From Scatolibacter rhodanostii (GTDB taxonomy: Bacteria > Bacillota > Clostridia > Oscillospirales > Acutalibacteraceae): 64,000 nt of DNA. The notes beneath the pieces are model-generated. The model saw only the letters and a list, made by a program, of their open reading frames with translations, did no database searches and was not told the origin of the DNA. Both the position numbers and the translations under genes were made by a program. The stretch lies in the NCBI RefSeq assembly GCF_900197595.1, contig NZ_FZLO01000001.1, positions 558,001 to 622,000 on the forward strand, read 5' to 3'. Below are positions 27,074 through 36,079 of the stretch, piece by piece; the stretch's first letter is position 1, and the number at the start of each line of letters is the position of its first letter.

Positions 27074-28303
27074 ATGAAAATCTACGAAGAACTGAAAGCA
27101 AGAGGTCTTTTAGCTCAGGTAACAAACGAAGAAGAAATCAGCAAGATGGTAAATGAGGGAAAGGCTGTTTTCTATATTGGATTTGACCCAACTGCAGACA
27201 GTTTGCATGTTGGACATTTTATGGCACTTTGTCTAATGAAGCGACTGCAAATGGCCGGCAATAAACCTATTGCTCTAATTGGTGGTGGTACTGCCATGGT
27301 TGGCGATCCTTCTGGGCGCAGTGATATGCGTACTATGATGACACCTGAAATCATTCAGCACAATTGCGACTGTTTTAAAAAGCAAATGAGCCGTTTTATT
27401 GAGTTTGGGGAAGATAAAGCACTTATGGTCAATAACGCTGATTGGCTAACTACCCAAAACTATATTGAATTTTTACGGGAGGTTGGCCCTCATTTCAGTG
27501 TGAATCGTATGCTTTCGGCAGAGTGCTATAAGCAACGAATGGAAAAAGGTCTTAGTTTCTTAGAGTTCAACTATATGATTATGCAAAGCTTTGATTTTTA
27601 TGTCTTGTTCCAAAAATACGGCTGCAATATGCAGTTCGGCGGCGATGATCAATGGAGCAATATGCTTGGGGGAACAGAACTTATCCGCCGCAAGCTCGGC
27701 AAAGATGCCCACGCTATGACGATTACCTTGCTTCTGAATTCAGAAGGCAATAAAATGGGGAAAACGCAGTCTGGTGCAGTCTGGTTAGATCCCGAAAAAA
27801 CTTCTCCGTTTGATTTCTACCAATATTGGCGAAATGTCGACGATAATGATGTAATTAAATGCTTAAAAATGCTTACTTTCTTACCTCTCGAAAAGATTCA
27901 AGAAATGGAGACATGGCAAGGTAGTGAACTTAACAGAGCAAAAGAAATTCTTGCTTTTGAATTGACTAGCCTTGTTCATGGAGAAGAAGAAGCATCAAAA
28001 GCGCAAGAAGGTGCAAAGGCATTATTTATTTCCGGGGGAAATACAGAAAATATGCCAACAACAGAGCTAAAGGCTGAAGACTTTACAGATGATAAAATCG
28101 GTATTTTAGATTTGCTCGTCAAAACTGGACTTTGCCCCTCTAAAAAAGAGGCGCGTAGAGTAGTAGAACAAGGCGGCATTTCTATTAATGATGAAAAGGT
28201 TTCAGATGTTTATCTGTTTATTCAGAAGGAACAATTTGTTAATAAAGAATTAATTCTTAAAAAAGGAAAGAAGGTCTTTCATAAAGTTGTTATCGTAGAT
28301 TAA
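27074..28303 (+). CDS. tyrS: Tyrosyl-tRNA synthetase
   Basis: TyrS is a class I synthetase that charges tRNA-Tyr. The HIGH-equivalent is HVGHFMAL in the DPTADSLHVGHF segment (about residue 38), and the KMSKS-equivalent is KMGKTQSG (about 230), a usual bacterial TyrRS form. A C-terminal S4 domain (about 345-409: KTGLCPSKKEARRVVEQGGI) is present. At 409 residues it has the normal size. It is controlled by the upstream tyrosine T-box. Its last 14 bp overlap the converging cca gene. Confidence 0.97.
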   Translation: MKIYEELKARGLLAQVTNEEEISKMVNEGKAVFYIGFDPTADSLHVGHFMALCLMKRLQMAGNKPIALIGGGTAMVGDPSGRSDMRTMMTPEIIQHNCDCFKKQMSRFIEFGEDKALMVNNADWLTTQNYIEFLREVGPHFSVNRMLSAECYKQRMEKGLSFLEFNYMIMQSFDFYVLFQKYGCNMQFGGDDQWSNMLGGTELIRRKLGKDAHAMTITLLLNSEGNKMGKTQSGAVWLDPEKTSPFDFYQYWRNVDDNDVIKCLKMLTFLPLEKIQEMETWQGSELNRAKEILAFELTSLVHGEEEASKAQEGAKALFISGGNTENMPTTELKAEDFTDDKIGILDLLVKTGLCPSKKEARRVVEQGGISINDEKVSDVYLFIQKEQFVNKELILKKGKKVFHKVVIVD

Positions 28304-29495
28304 TTTTCCGCTTTTTAGCCGCCGAGAGCAAGGTTTTCTTGTCATTGGGAAGTTTCTCATTAATAACTTCTTCTAAAAGATAAGAAAGCGTACTTCCTAG
28401 CTCTTTGCCGGCTAAAAAGCCAATTCTTTTTAAATCATTCCCATCAATTTTTAAGTCTTTTATCTTCAAACATCCATGATTTATGCAACCCTCTGAAAGC
28501 TCTTTCACTTTACAGATAGGCAAGGACGGTTCTAGTATCTCTTTTAGGGTAAGCCATTGTCTGAAATTGTCTATTCCCATTTCAATTAGCTTTCTTTTTA
28601 TCGCTAATTTATCACTAGGTACCGTCTCACTTAGATGTCCCAATATCGTAAAGATTGAATCTATTTGTTTTTTTGGCAGTCTTAGTGCAGAGAGTGTCTG
28701 CTTCGCTTGTTCTTGTGGCATAGGAAACAGTAAAAGTGCTAATCGAATAGTTTCTTGTGCAGGAGCAAGAGTTATTAAAGAAATAATGGTATAATCATCA
28801 AAAACAAATTTAGGTATAAACACAGAAAATATTTCTGCATACTGCAAAATAACTATGCTCGCAAAATCACTGCATAGCAACTTCAAAAATTCGTCTCGAA
28901 CTCTTTCACAAGCAATCCATCGAAGACTGTCTTTTTCGTTGATAAGTGCTTTCGATGTAGCTTCTTCAATATTATAGCCTAGCACAGCTGCAAAGCGAAG
29001 ACAGCGAAGAATTCGCAAAGCGTCCTCTTGAAAACGTGTACCAGGATTGCCAACGCAACAAATAGTTTTATCTTTTAGATGCTTAAATCCATTATAAGGG
29101 TCAATTAACCCTGTTTGAGGATGATACGCCATTGCATTTATTGTAAAATCACGACGTGCAAGATCTTTTTCAATTTTATCTGTAAAAGATACTTCACTAG
29201 GAATGCGATGATTCCTATATTTTCCGTCTTCTCGCATAGTTGTAATTTCAATGGGAGACCCCTTAATAAACACGGTTACAGTGCCATACTTTATCCCATG
29301 CATAAGCATTTTGAAGCCATTAAAAACCTTACAGATCTGTTGTGGTAAGGCAGATGTTGTTAAATCCCAATCAGAAGCTTTTTGTCCAAGCAAGCTATCT
29401 CGTACCGAACCACCAACACAAAAAACGGTATAATTTTGCTTTTCTAACATAGCCATTGCTTGTTCTACAAAATCGGGAATTGGAATTTTCAACAT
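28290..29495 (-). CDS. cca: CCA-adding tRNA nucleotidyltransferase
   Basis: This is a class II nucleotidyltransferase that builds or repairs tRNA 3' CCA ends. The head motif VGGSVRDSLLGQKASDWDLTT carries the GGxVRD and DxD residues near residue 30. RRDFTINAMAYHP, RFQEDALRILRCLRFA and ERVRDEFLKLL are the further family motifs. ATG 29495 has GAAGGTG before it; an ORF extension to 29519 lacks a site. The 401 residues are typical. It converges with tyrS, sharing 14 bp. Confidence 0.93.
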   Translation of the reverse strand: MLKIPIPDFVEQAMAMLEKQNYTVFCVGGSVRDSLLGQKASDWDLTTSALPQQICKVFNGFKMLMHGIKYGTVTVFIKGSPIEITTMREDGKYRNHRIPSEVSFTDKIEKDLARRDFTINAMAYHPQTGLIDPYNGFKHLKDKTICCVGNPGTRFQEDALRILRCLRFAAVLGYNIEEATSKALINEKDSLRWIACERVRDEFLKLLCSDFASIVILQYAEIFSVFIPKFVFDDYTIISLITLAPAQETIRLALLLFPMPQEQAKQTLSALRLPKKQIDSIFTILGHLSETVPSDKLAIKRKLIEMGIDNFRQWLTLKEILEPSLPICKVKELSEGCINHGCLKIKDLKIDGNDLKRIGFLAGKELGSTLSYLLEEVINEKLPNDKKTLLSAAKKRKINLR

Positions 29496-29569
29496 AGCAC
29501 CTTCTTCACATATTTTCATTTACGATAGCATGATAAAAAGTATTTTTCAAGCTCAAAGTATGATTTTAA

Positions 29570-29598
29570 TTGACAAATTCGACGATTGATGTTAAGGT
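29570..29598 (+). promoter_or_regulatory. Probable promoter for the SEC-C gene
   Basis: TTGACA (29570-29575) is followed after 17 bp by TAAGGT (29593-29598), with TG immediately upstream of the -10. Confidence 0.5.
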
Positions 29599-29631
29599 TA
29601 CTTTTAGATTTTAGGAAAAGGAGTGGTCGCT

Positions 29632-30129
29632 TTGGCGCTGCTGCAAGACTGGCATGAATATGCTGAAAAAATGCAAAATCAAGAAAATGCTGCTGAATTT
29701 TGGAACAATTATTTTAAAACAGAAAAAGAAATCTATGCAAAGATTTTAACGACAAAGCCTAGAAAGAATACTGTTAGAGGCTATGCTGAAAAATTTGATG
29801 TAGATATCATGACTATGGTTGCTTTTTTAGATGGCATTAATGATAGCTTAAAAGACAAAAATGCTATTGAAGATATGACAGAAGATACAGAAGTCAACCT
29901 CAATTTTGAGAAAGAACTATTGTATAAAAATATGGTCGATGCCGGAGCTGATTGGCTCTACAATCTGTCTGAATGGGACAAACATCTCACACCCGAAAGA
30001 AGAAAAGAATTGTACAAAGAGCAAAAATCTTCTAAAACCGTGGTGAAAGACAGAAAGATTGGTAGAAATGAGCCTTGTCCTTGTGGCAGCGGTAAAAAAT
30101 ATAAAAAATGCTGCGGCCGAGATGAATAA
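29632..30129 (+). CDS. SEC-C motif zinc-binding protein of unknown function
   Basis: The C-terminus is a clear SEC-C metal-binding motif, [19 protein letters not shown], the module found at the end of SecA and many stand-alone proteins. The preceding 140 residues are helical and charged without a family I recognise. TTG 29632 is chosen because AAGGAG (29617-29622) is spaced nine bases before it; GTG 29623 overlaps that site. It lies between cca and sigG with its own promoter. SecA-like translocation function should not be assumed. Confidence 0.75.
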   Translation: MALLQDWHEYAEKMQNQENAAEFWNNYFKTEKEIYAKILTTKPRKNTVRGYAEKFDVDIMTMVAFLDGINDSLKDKNAIEDMTEDTEVNLNFEKELLYKNMVDAGADWLYNLSEWDKHLTPERRKELYKEQKSSKTVVKDRKIGRNEPCPCGSGKKYKKCCGRDE

Positions 30130-30197
30130 GACTGACTAAATTGAATAAAAACAGCAGATAATACCTTCATAAGAAAAACTTTATGGAGGTATTTCTC

Positions 30198-30965
30198 ATG
30201 CAAGGTAAGGTTGAAATTTGCGGTGTGAACACATCGAGCCTCAAAGTTTTGAAGAGCGATGAAACGAAAGCACTTTTAATAAAGAGTCAGAATGGCGACA
30301 AAGAGGCTCGAGAAAAATTGATTTCAGGTAACTTACGCTTAGTATTAAGCGTAATTCATCGTTTTAGTAACCGTGGAGAGAATCCTGACGATTTATTTCA
30401 AGTGGGTTGTATCGGTTTAATGAAAGCAATTGATAATTTTGACATTACGCAGGGAGTCCAGTTTTCGACATATGGGGTTCCTATGATTATCGGAGAAGTT
30501 CGGCGCTTTTTGCGTGATAATAATTCAGTTCGTGTTAGCCGCTCTATGCGCGATATTGCGTATAAAGCCATTCGACAAAAAGAAATGCTAACCAATGAAA
30601 AGGGCAGAGAACCCACAATAGACGAAATTGCCGATGCTGTTGAAATGAAAAAAGAAGATATTGTGATTGCGCTTGAGGCAATTGTAGAACCTGTCTCTTT
30701 ATTTGAACCTGTTTTTTCAGACGGGGGAGACACCATTTATATTATGGATCAGGTAGGAGATAAAAACGAAAATAGCTGGCTTGAAGAAATTGCCATTAAG
30801 CAGGCCATCAAGAATTTGAACAATCGCGAAAAGAATATTTTATCCCTTCGCTTCATGCAAGGAAAAACCCAGATGGAAGTGGCAGGAGAAATCGGAATCT
30901 CGCAAGCACAAGTCTCTCGACTTGAAAAAGGCGCACTAAATAAAATTAAGACTGAATTGGGCTAA
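30198..30965 (+). CDS. sigG: Forespore sigma factor SigG
   Basis: Sigma-G directs late forespore transcription during sporulation. KVEICGVNTSSL at the N-terminus is the hallmark of sigma-G. NLRLVLSVIHRF and DDLFQVGCIGLMKAIDNFD (region 2), STYGVPMIIGEVRRFLRDNN, then NREKNILSLRFMQGKTQMEVA and GISQAQVSRLEKGAL (region 4) follow. ATG 30198 follows GGAGG (30185-30189); the ATG at 30183 overlaps that site. 255 residues equals the usual length. In many clostridia it sits with spoIIG genes, which are not seen here. Confidence 0.95.
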   Translation: MQGKVEICGVNTSSLKVLKSDETKALLIKSQNGDKEAREKLISGNLRLVLSVIHRFSNRGENPDDLFQVGCIGLMKAIDNFDITQGVQFSTYGVPMIIGEVRRFLRDNNSVRVSRSMRDIAYKAIRQKEMLTNEKGREPTIDEIADAVEMKKEDIVIALEAIVEPVSLFEPVFSDGGDTIYIMDQVGDKNENSWLEEIAIKQAIKNLNNREKNILSLRFMQGKTQMEVAGEIGISQAQVSRLEKGALNKIKTELG

Positions 30966-30985
30966 CAAAAAATTATGCAAAAAAA

Positions 30986-31015
30986 CCGCCATCTGATTTG
31001 TAGGTGGCGGTTTTT
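30986..31015. terminator. Bidirectional terminator between sigG and the BofC-like gene
   Basis: The stem CCGCCATCT/AGGTGGCGG (one G-U) has an A tract on the left and TTTTT on the right, so it can serve both converging genes. Confidence 0.9.
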
Positions 31016-31023
31016 GAATAATC

Positions 31024-31476
31024 TTACTCAAAATCTTCTAGAAACTGTCTCACATGATTATAGCTGTCGAAAAATATGCCTTCTTCAAGCATTCTTATAT
31101 CTTCTTGGGGTAAATGATTAATAAGAATATTTGTCATTAAAAACGGTTCGTTCTCATCATTTTTAAATACCGCTATCTTCTCATCATAAATTGTAATTTT
31201 GTAAGACTCATTTTCTGTTTCAGAAGCAATTACTGCTTTCTCCAGGATTTCATCTTCTTGACTTGCCTGATTCTTTGCGTTATAATTGTCCATATAATTT
31301 GGAGTTGGTTCACGTGTAGTTTGATGTCCCAGCTCTTTTTTTAGAGATAAACTAATAATAGTGATTACAACTGCTAATAAAGTGATAAGAATTGCATAAG
31401 ATGTGTAGCGTCGATAATATGATTTATTTTGTCTTCGTGATGCTGTATAGGGTTTATATGGATATTGACTGTTCAT
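31024..31476 (-). CDS. Membrane-anchored BofC C-terminal-like protein
   Basis: A short basic N-terminus, one transmembrane helix (about residues 25-46) and an extracytoplasmic region are visible. The last 60 residues (YKITIYDEKIAVFKNDENE, then LPQEDIRMLEEGI and VRQFLEDFE) resemble the bypass-of-forespore-C C-terminal domain of small clostridial proteins. BofC in Bacillus restrains SpoIVB signalling during sporulation; whether this protein does so is inference. The start at 31476 follows GAGGTGA. It is divergent from the PBP gene and converges on sigG. Confidence 0.6.
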   Translation of the reverse strand: MNSQYPYKPYTASRRQNKSYYRRYTSYAILITLLAVVITIISLSLKKELGHQTTREPTPNYMDNYNAKNQASQEDEILEKAVIASETENESYKITIYDEKIAVFKNDENEPFLMTNILINHLPQEDIRMLEEGIFFDSYNHVRQFLEDFE

Positions 31477-31558
31477 AAAAAATCACCTCAACTCTATTGT
31501 GGGAAAAATTTTCCATGTTTATGCCATTACTTATATTTTTAGTATTTAGGAGGATAAT

Positions 31559-33976
31559 GTGCGAGGTAAAGAAGATTTAAATCAATACTCAACTTCACAA
31601 ATCACACCGTCGCAAAGACGAACCGAAGGGGAATTATCTCAGACTGCTGGTTCCACAACAAAAACGCTCTTCGGAATCATATTAAAAACAATCAAAACCA
31701 TTTTCTTTGTTTTAATGTTTGCCGGTATCTTGGTTTTAATTCATGTCTTTTCATATATTATGAGTTTTAAAGATATTGAAACCGATCTTTCGGCTGTACA
31801 GTTGGCTCTGAATTCAGAGGTAAAAGTACAGAACGAATACGGAGAATGGGAAACCATCTTGCAGTTGCATGATGCAGAAGCTCAACGTGTGATTGTCGAA
31901 CATAAAGACATACCAGAACATATGATTAATGCCATGATTGCCATTGAAGACAAACGTTTTAGACAACATAACGGTGTCGATCTTCAAACCACTGTCAATG
32001 CTGTTTTAAAGCTTGTGACTGGCGGAGGCGGCGGTGGCTCCACTATTACGCAGCAGTTGATTAAGAATGTTACTGGTAATGATGAAAACAGTATTATGCG
32101 TAAGGTAAAAGAAATTTTTTCTGCGATTAATTTAGAAAAAAAATATTCTAAAGACGAAATTATCACTAGTTATTTGAATACCGTTAACTTTGGTGCTAAT
32201 TATCAAGGTGTTGAAGCCGCTGCACAGGCTTATTTTGGTAAAAGCATTAGCGAATGCAACATTGCAGAATCAGCCTGTATTGCAGGTATCACCCAATACC
32301 CTTACAAATATAATCCACTAATTCATCCAGAAAATAATAAAGAGCGTAGAAACGTAGTTATAAAAGAGATGTATGACCAAGGATTGATTACAAAGCAAGA
32401 ATATGAGCAAGCTAAAATCGATTCTGAAAATATGGTTTTTAATCAAGATACGGATGAAGAAACTTCTTCAGGTGGAGTCAGTCTCGATTGGTATGACGAA
32501 GCCATGTATGATGATGTTGTACAAGACTTGATGGAAGCAAAAAACTATTCTTGGGATTTAGCGGAACAATATTTTAAAACTGGCGGCCTTACCATTTATA
32601 GTGCTAAAAATACCCAAATCCAAAAAGATATAGAAGCCTTATTCAAAAATGAAGAAATACTGCCTGATGACCCTGAAGTGAATTTCTCCATATATGCAAT
32701 GGATTTTAACGGAAAAGTTCTTGCCGTTGTTGGCGGCAGGGGAGAAAAGAGTGGCGACCGGGTTTTCAACATTGCCACAGACGGTGCAAAGCAGGTGGGT
32801 TCTTCTATCAAACCAATAGCAGTATATGCACCGGCAATAGAGCAAGGAATACTAAACTATAGTAGCATACTGAATGACAAAAAAATTGATAATTACTTTG
32901 ATGATGGATCGCCCGGACCTAATAACTTTGATAGAGAAGATAAAGGACCAATGACCTTAAGTAGAGCGCTTGCAATGTCTCGAAACACAACTGCTGTTCG
33001 TGCTTTAGATATGGTTGGCTGGGAAAATTCTTACAACTTCTTGACAAATCAACTTCATTTTAAGCATTTGTCTACCGATGATATTAGTCGTTCGCCGCTT
33101 GCACTTGGTGGTTTAACGCACGGTGCAACTGCTAAGGAGATGACAGCTGCTTTCCAAATTTTTGGCAACCAAGGCATCTACCACAAACCTTACACCTATT
33201 TGTATGTAGAAGATAAAGATGGAAACGTTATTCTTGATAATCGGAACGTTGAAGGGGAAAGAGCTCTCTCTCCTGAAGCGGCTACCATTATGAATCATCT
33301 CTTACATGAACCCGTTCAAAACCCAGAAGGTACAGCACGTTCGTTACGGTCACTCTCCGTTGATTCCTGGGGTAAAACTGGTACTGCTGAAAACGAATAC
33401 AACATTTGGTTTGCTGGTGGTACTTCTAAATTTGTTTCTGCTATTTGGAATGGTTATGCGGATCGTGATGTTTCTATAGATCAAACCAGTATTCCTATGT
33501 TGATGTGGAGAACGATGGCAGAATATCTCACTTCTGTTTTACCCGATGACGGCTCCTCTGGTTATTCACTCAGCTCTGATGTAGTTGAAAAAGTATATTG
33601 TAAGGACAGCGGATTAATTGCAGGTTCTAAATGTACGGACACTGCATATGGATGGTATTCCATCCATAATATTCCAAATACCTGTAATGGTGGCTCTGAT
33701 CATGTGACAGGCAATAATCTTGCAACGCCAACACCTACTCCCACACCTACCGCAACACCTACCCAAACGCCTACACCGACTGCAACACCTGTACCTACTA
33801 TAACTCCACCTCCAGAATCTACTCCAACTCCAGATCCAACCCCACCTCCAGAATCTACTCCAACTCCAGATCCAACTTCACCACCGGAACCTACTACTCC
33901 CATTCCAGAACCGACTACACCACCTTCAGAACCGAGCACGCCTTCAGAACATGTTCCTACGGTTCCACAGAATTAG
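31559..33976 (+). CDS. Class A penicillin-binding protein (PBP1A type)
   Basis: This is a bifunctional peptidoglycan glycosyltransferase/transpeptidase. A transmembrane helix (about 39-62) leads to the GT51 domain with IAIEDKRFRQHNGVD (about 130), GGSTITQQLIKN and the KEIFSAINLEKKYSKDEI segment. The transpeptidase has SxxK at S415-K418, SRN (about 473) and KTGTAE (about 606). From about residue 722 the protein is a Thr/Pro-rich tail with a 12-residue tandem repeat. GTG 31559 is used behind AGGAGG (31548-31553). The tail probably lies in the cell wall. Confidence 0.93.
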   Translation: MRGKEDLNQYSTSQITPSQRRTEGELSQTAGSTTKTLFGIILKTIKTIFFVLMFAGILVLIHVFSYIMSFKDIETDLSAVQLALNSEVKVQNEYGEWETILQLHDAEAQRVIVEHKDIPEHMINAMIAIEDKRFRQHNGVDLQTTVNAVLKLVTGGGGGGSTITQQLIKNVTGNDENSIMRKVKEIFSAINLEKKYSKDEIITSYLNTVNFGANYQGVEAAAQAYFGKSISECNIAESACIAGITQYPYKYNPLIHPENNKERRNVVIKEMYDQGLITKQEYEQAKIDSENMVFNQDTDEETSSGGVSLDWYDEAMYDDVVQDLMEAKNYSWDLAEQYFKTGGLTIYSAKNTQIQKDIEALFKNEEILPDDPEVNFSIYAMDFNGKVLAVVGGRGEKSGDRVFNIATDGAKQVGSSIKPIAVYAPAIEQGILNYSSILNDKKIDNYFDDGSPGPNNFDREDKGPMTLSRALAMSRNTTAVRALDMVGWENSYNFLTNQLHFKHLSTDDISRSPLALGGLTHGATAKEMTAAFQIFGNQGIYHKPYTYLYVEDKDGNVILDNRNVEGERALSPEAATIMNHLLHEPVQNPEGTARSLRSLSVDSWGKTGTAENEYNIWFAGGTSKFVSAIWNGYADRDVSIDQTSIPMLMWRTMAEYLTSVLPDDGSSGYSLSSDVVEKVYCKDSGLIAGSKCTDTAYGWYSIHNIPNTCNGGSDHVTGNNLATPTPTPTPTATPTQTPTPTATPVPTITPPPESTPTPDPTPPPESTPTPDPTSPPEPTTPIPEPTTPPSEPSTPSEHVPTVPQN
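33806..33877 (+). repeat. 36-bp tandem repeat in the PBP tail
   Basis: Two copies with a 36-bp period (33806-33841 and 33842-33877) encode PPPESTPTPDPT twice, inside a longer Thr/Pro-rich low-complexity stretch (about 33726-33960). Confidence 0.85.
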
Positions 33977-34040
33977 AGATATTTATCTTGTAATTCAATG
34001 TAGTCAGTCTAGAAAAAGTTAATATTGTTTTTTACACTAT

Positions 34041-34077
34041 AAGAACTCACTTAGAGGAAACTTCCAAGTGAGTTCTT
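34041..34077 (+). terminator. Terminator after the PBP gene
   Basis: A 12-bp perfect stem, AAGAACTCACTT/AAGTGAGTTCTT (34041-34052, 34066-34077), has a 13-nt loop. It has A before and T-rich sequence after. Confidence 0.7.
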
Positions 34078-34496
34078 TATTCATCTCTGCAAATAATTAC
34101 AAGAGACCAAATACAAAATATAGTTTCAGTTTCTCTTTTAATCACAAGCTATATCCAATTGTATAATTATCCATCTGCATGTAAGAGATAAAAATGCATT
34201 AATTTACATAATTTAATTTACATAACATCTTTACTTTCTTTGAAGTTTGCAAAAATATTCATTTTACCTATTGAAATGAAGTGAAGTTTATATTATAGTA
34301 TGTATATAGAATTTTATTCTCTTGGAGATATACATTTGTATTGTCGCGGTTTTATTTGCGTTTGCATATTGTTGCTTTAAGTAAACCTTGGTTGCTTATT
34401 GAAAATAAATATTATACTAAGAATATTTGAAAACTGGTCATATTAGGAAATTTTTTTCATATTTATTATTACAACTAATTTAAGGATGTGGGTAAT
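34078..34496. other. AT-rich intergenic stretch before spoIIM
   Basis: About 420 bp without an ORF of note. TATACT at 34413-34418 could be a -10, but the best -35 candidates are badly spaced (15 or 19 bp). I see no structured RNA here. Confidence 0.5.
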
Positions 34497-35135
34497 ATGG
34501 AAAAATATGAAAAAAAAAGTCAAGGAAGCCATAACTTGTTTTTGGACAACAGTCTTCTTGTTTTTTCTTCTAAAATGAAGTTTCACTTTTTATTGCTGTC
34601 AATTTTTTTAATAGCAGGTTTATTGGTTGGCTCAATAGCTGCTAGCAGCATGAAAACCGAGGATGGTAAAATCTTTATTCCTCTCTTCTTTTCCGGTATT
34701 CCTACCATTGGCAGCAGCTTTTTTTCTTCTTTCTCTACTCTTTTACTGAATACAATCATTCATTTAATCCTTCTTTTTTTAGCAGGAACTACCGCTTTTG
34801 GTTTCTTGGCAATTCCGGTCATTGTGCTGTTTAAAGGGCTATCCATTGGAGTGGCCGCCGTCTCCTTTCTTGCCAACGGGTCTCACGGATTAATTGAATC
34901 TTCTTTTGTTTACATGCCTGCTATGGCCTTTATCTCTTTGATTGTCGTTCTCTTCGCGCTTCAAGCGCTTCTTTTTTCAACATCTTTTTCAAAGTCTTTT
35001 TTTTCGGCAGGAAAAGTTGAGATTCCTGATTTTACTGAGTATCTAAAAAACTTTTTTCTGTTTCTATTTTTTTCTGTCATCGCTTGTTTTATAGGAGCAG
35101 GTTTTACTATGCTATACCCTTTGATATTTGTTTAG
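34497..35135 (+). CDS. spoIIM: SpoIIM-family stage II sporulation membrane protein
   Basis: SpoIIM belongs to the DMP complex that remodels septal peptidoglycan and drives engulfment in sporulation. About five or six hydrophobic helices are visible (residues 29-50, 78-125, 135-165, 185-210), including the family-like LLNTIIHLILLFLAG and VLFKGLSIGVA segments. ATG 34497 follows TAAGGATG; an in-frame GTG at 34488 is too close to it. The 212 residues match SpoIIM, and adjacency to xerD (ripX) repeats the B. subtilis order, strengthening the call. spoIID and spoIIP are not in the window. Confidence 0.82.
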   Translation: MEKYEKKSQGSHNLFLDNSLLVFSSKMKFHFLLLSIFLIAGLLVGSIAASSMKTEDGKIFIPLFFSGIPTIGSSFFSSFSTLLLNTIIHLILLFLAGTTAFGFLAIPVIVLFKGLSIGVAAVSFLANGSHGLIESSFVYMPAMAFISLIVVLFALQALLFSTSFSKSFFSAGKVEIPDFTEYLKNFFLFLFFSVIACFIGAGFTMLYPLIFV

Positions 35136-35150
35136 GAGGTTGTAAACAAA

Positions 35151-36041
35151 ATGAAAAATTACTGTACGTTATTTAGTGAATACTTAGAAAAACAAAAGCC
35201 TAATTCAATCAATACCAGAGAATCTTATTTAAGAGATGTTGTCTCTTATTTATCTTATCTCGACTGTTTACAATTTTCACCCATCGCAGCTGATAAAAAA
35301 ACAGTAGAAAATTTCATGGGGTTTTTGCATAATAAGGGTCGTTCCCTTACAACAATTTCTCGAAATCTTGCTTCAATTCGTTGCTTCTACAAATCTTTGA
35401 TTTTTTCCGGCGACATGGATTATAACCCAGCAAAAGGTATTAAACTCGAAAAGGCAGAAAAAAAACTCCCTCAAGTTTTGACGGGAGAAGAGATTGAACT
35501 TCTTTTGGCTCAACCCGACATCACAGAGCCAAAAGGTTGTCGTGACAAAGCGATGTTAGAATTGCTTTATGCTACAGGAATTAGGGCCTCGGAATTAATC
35601 AACTTAAACCTCTCTGACTTTAATATGCGCTCTGGTGTTCTATACTGCAAAGGAGCGAAAGGTATTCGCGCTTTGCCGGTTTATCCGGCGGCTATAGTTA
35701 GTGTCTCTGACTATATCTATCGGATGCGAAGTTTAATTGCAGGACCTGAAAGTGGTGACGCTCTCTTTGTCAATTTGAATGGAGGACGATTAACAAGGCA
35801 AGGTTTTTGGAAGATTATTAAAGGGTATGCAGAAAACGTTGGTATTACAAAGGAAATCACGCCTCATACATTGCGACATTCTTTTGCCCTTCATTTATTA
35901 GAAAACGGTGCTTCTGTCAAAGATATTCAAACCATGATGGGACATGCTGATATTTCTTCCACACAAATTTATGTTCAACTTATGGACGTGCACGTCAAAC
36001 AGGTGTATAATGATTGTCATCCCAAAGCGAAATTGGGATAA
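35151..36041 (+). CDS. xerD: Tyrosine recombinase XerD
   Basis: This site-specific recombinase resolves chromosome dimers at dif with XerC or acts alone. An N-terminal SAM-like core-binding domain (1-90) precedes the catalytic domain with R145 in TGIRASELI, HTLRHSFALHLL (H and R), MMGHADISST (H) and Y274 in TQIYVQL. The length of 296 is standard. AGGAGG precedes the ATG. A phage integrase is unlikely given the size and the spoIIM neighbour. Confidence 0.92.
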   Translation: MKNYCTLFSEYLEKQKPNSINTRESYLRDVVSYLSYLDCLQFSPIAADKKTVENFMGFLHNKGRSLTTISRNLASIRCFYKSLIFSGDMDYNPAKGIKLEKAEKKLPQVLTGEEIELLLAQPDITEPKGCRDKAMLELLYATGIRASELINLNLSDFNMRSGVLYCKGAKGIRALPVYPAAIVSVSDYIYRMRSLIAGPESGDALFVNLNGGRLTRQGFWKIIKGYAENVGITKEITPHTLRHSFALHLLENGASVKDIQTMMGHADISSTQIYVQLMDVHVKQVYNDCHPKAKLG

Positions 36042-36079
36042 TAATAAAAGACAAAGGATATGGAAATGGAGTTGATTTT

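Noticed and set aside
33700-33939. Minus-strand Gly/Val-rich ORF of 79 codons
   Set aside because: It is the antisense of the Thr/Pro repeat tail of the PBP gene; the composition follows from the repeats, and there is no ribosome binding site.
35151-36041. xerD as the integrase of a mobile element
   Set aside because: Length, motifs and the spoIIM neighbour fit housekeeping XerD; no attachment repeats or mobile genes flank it.
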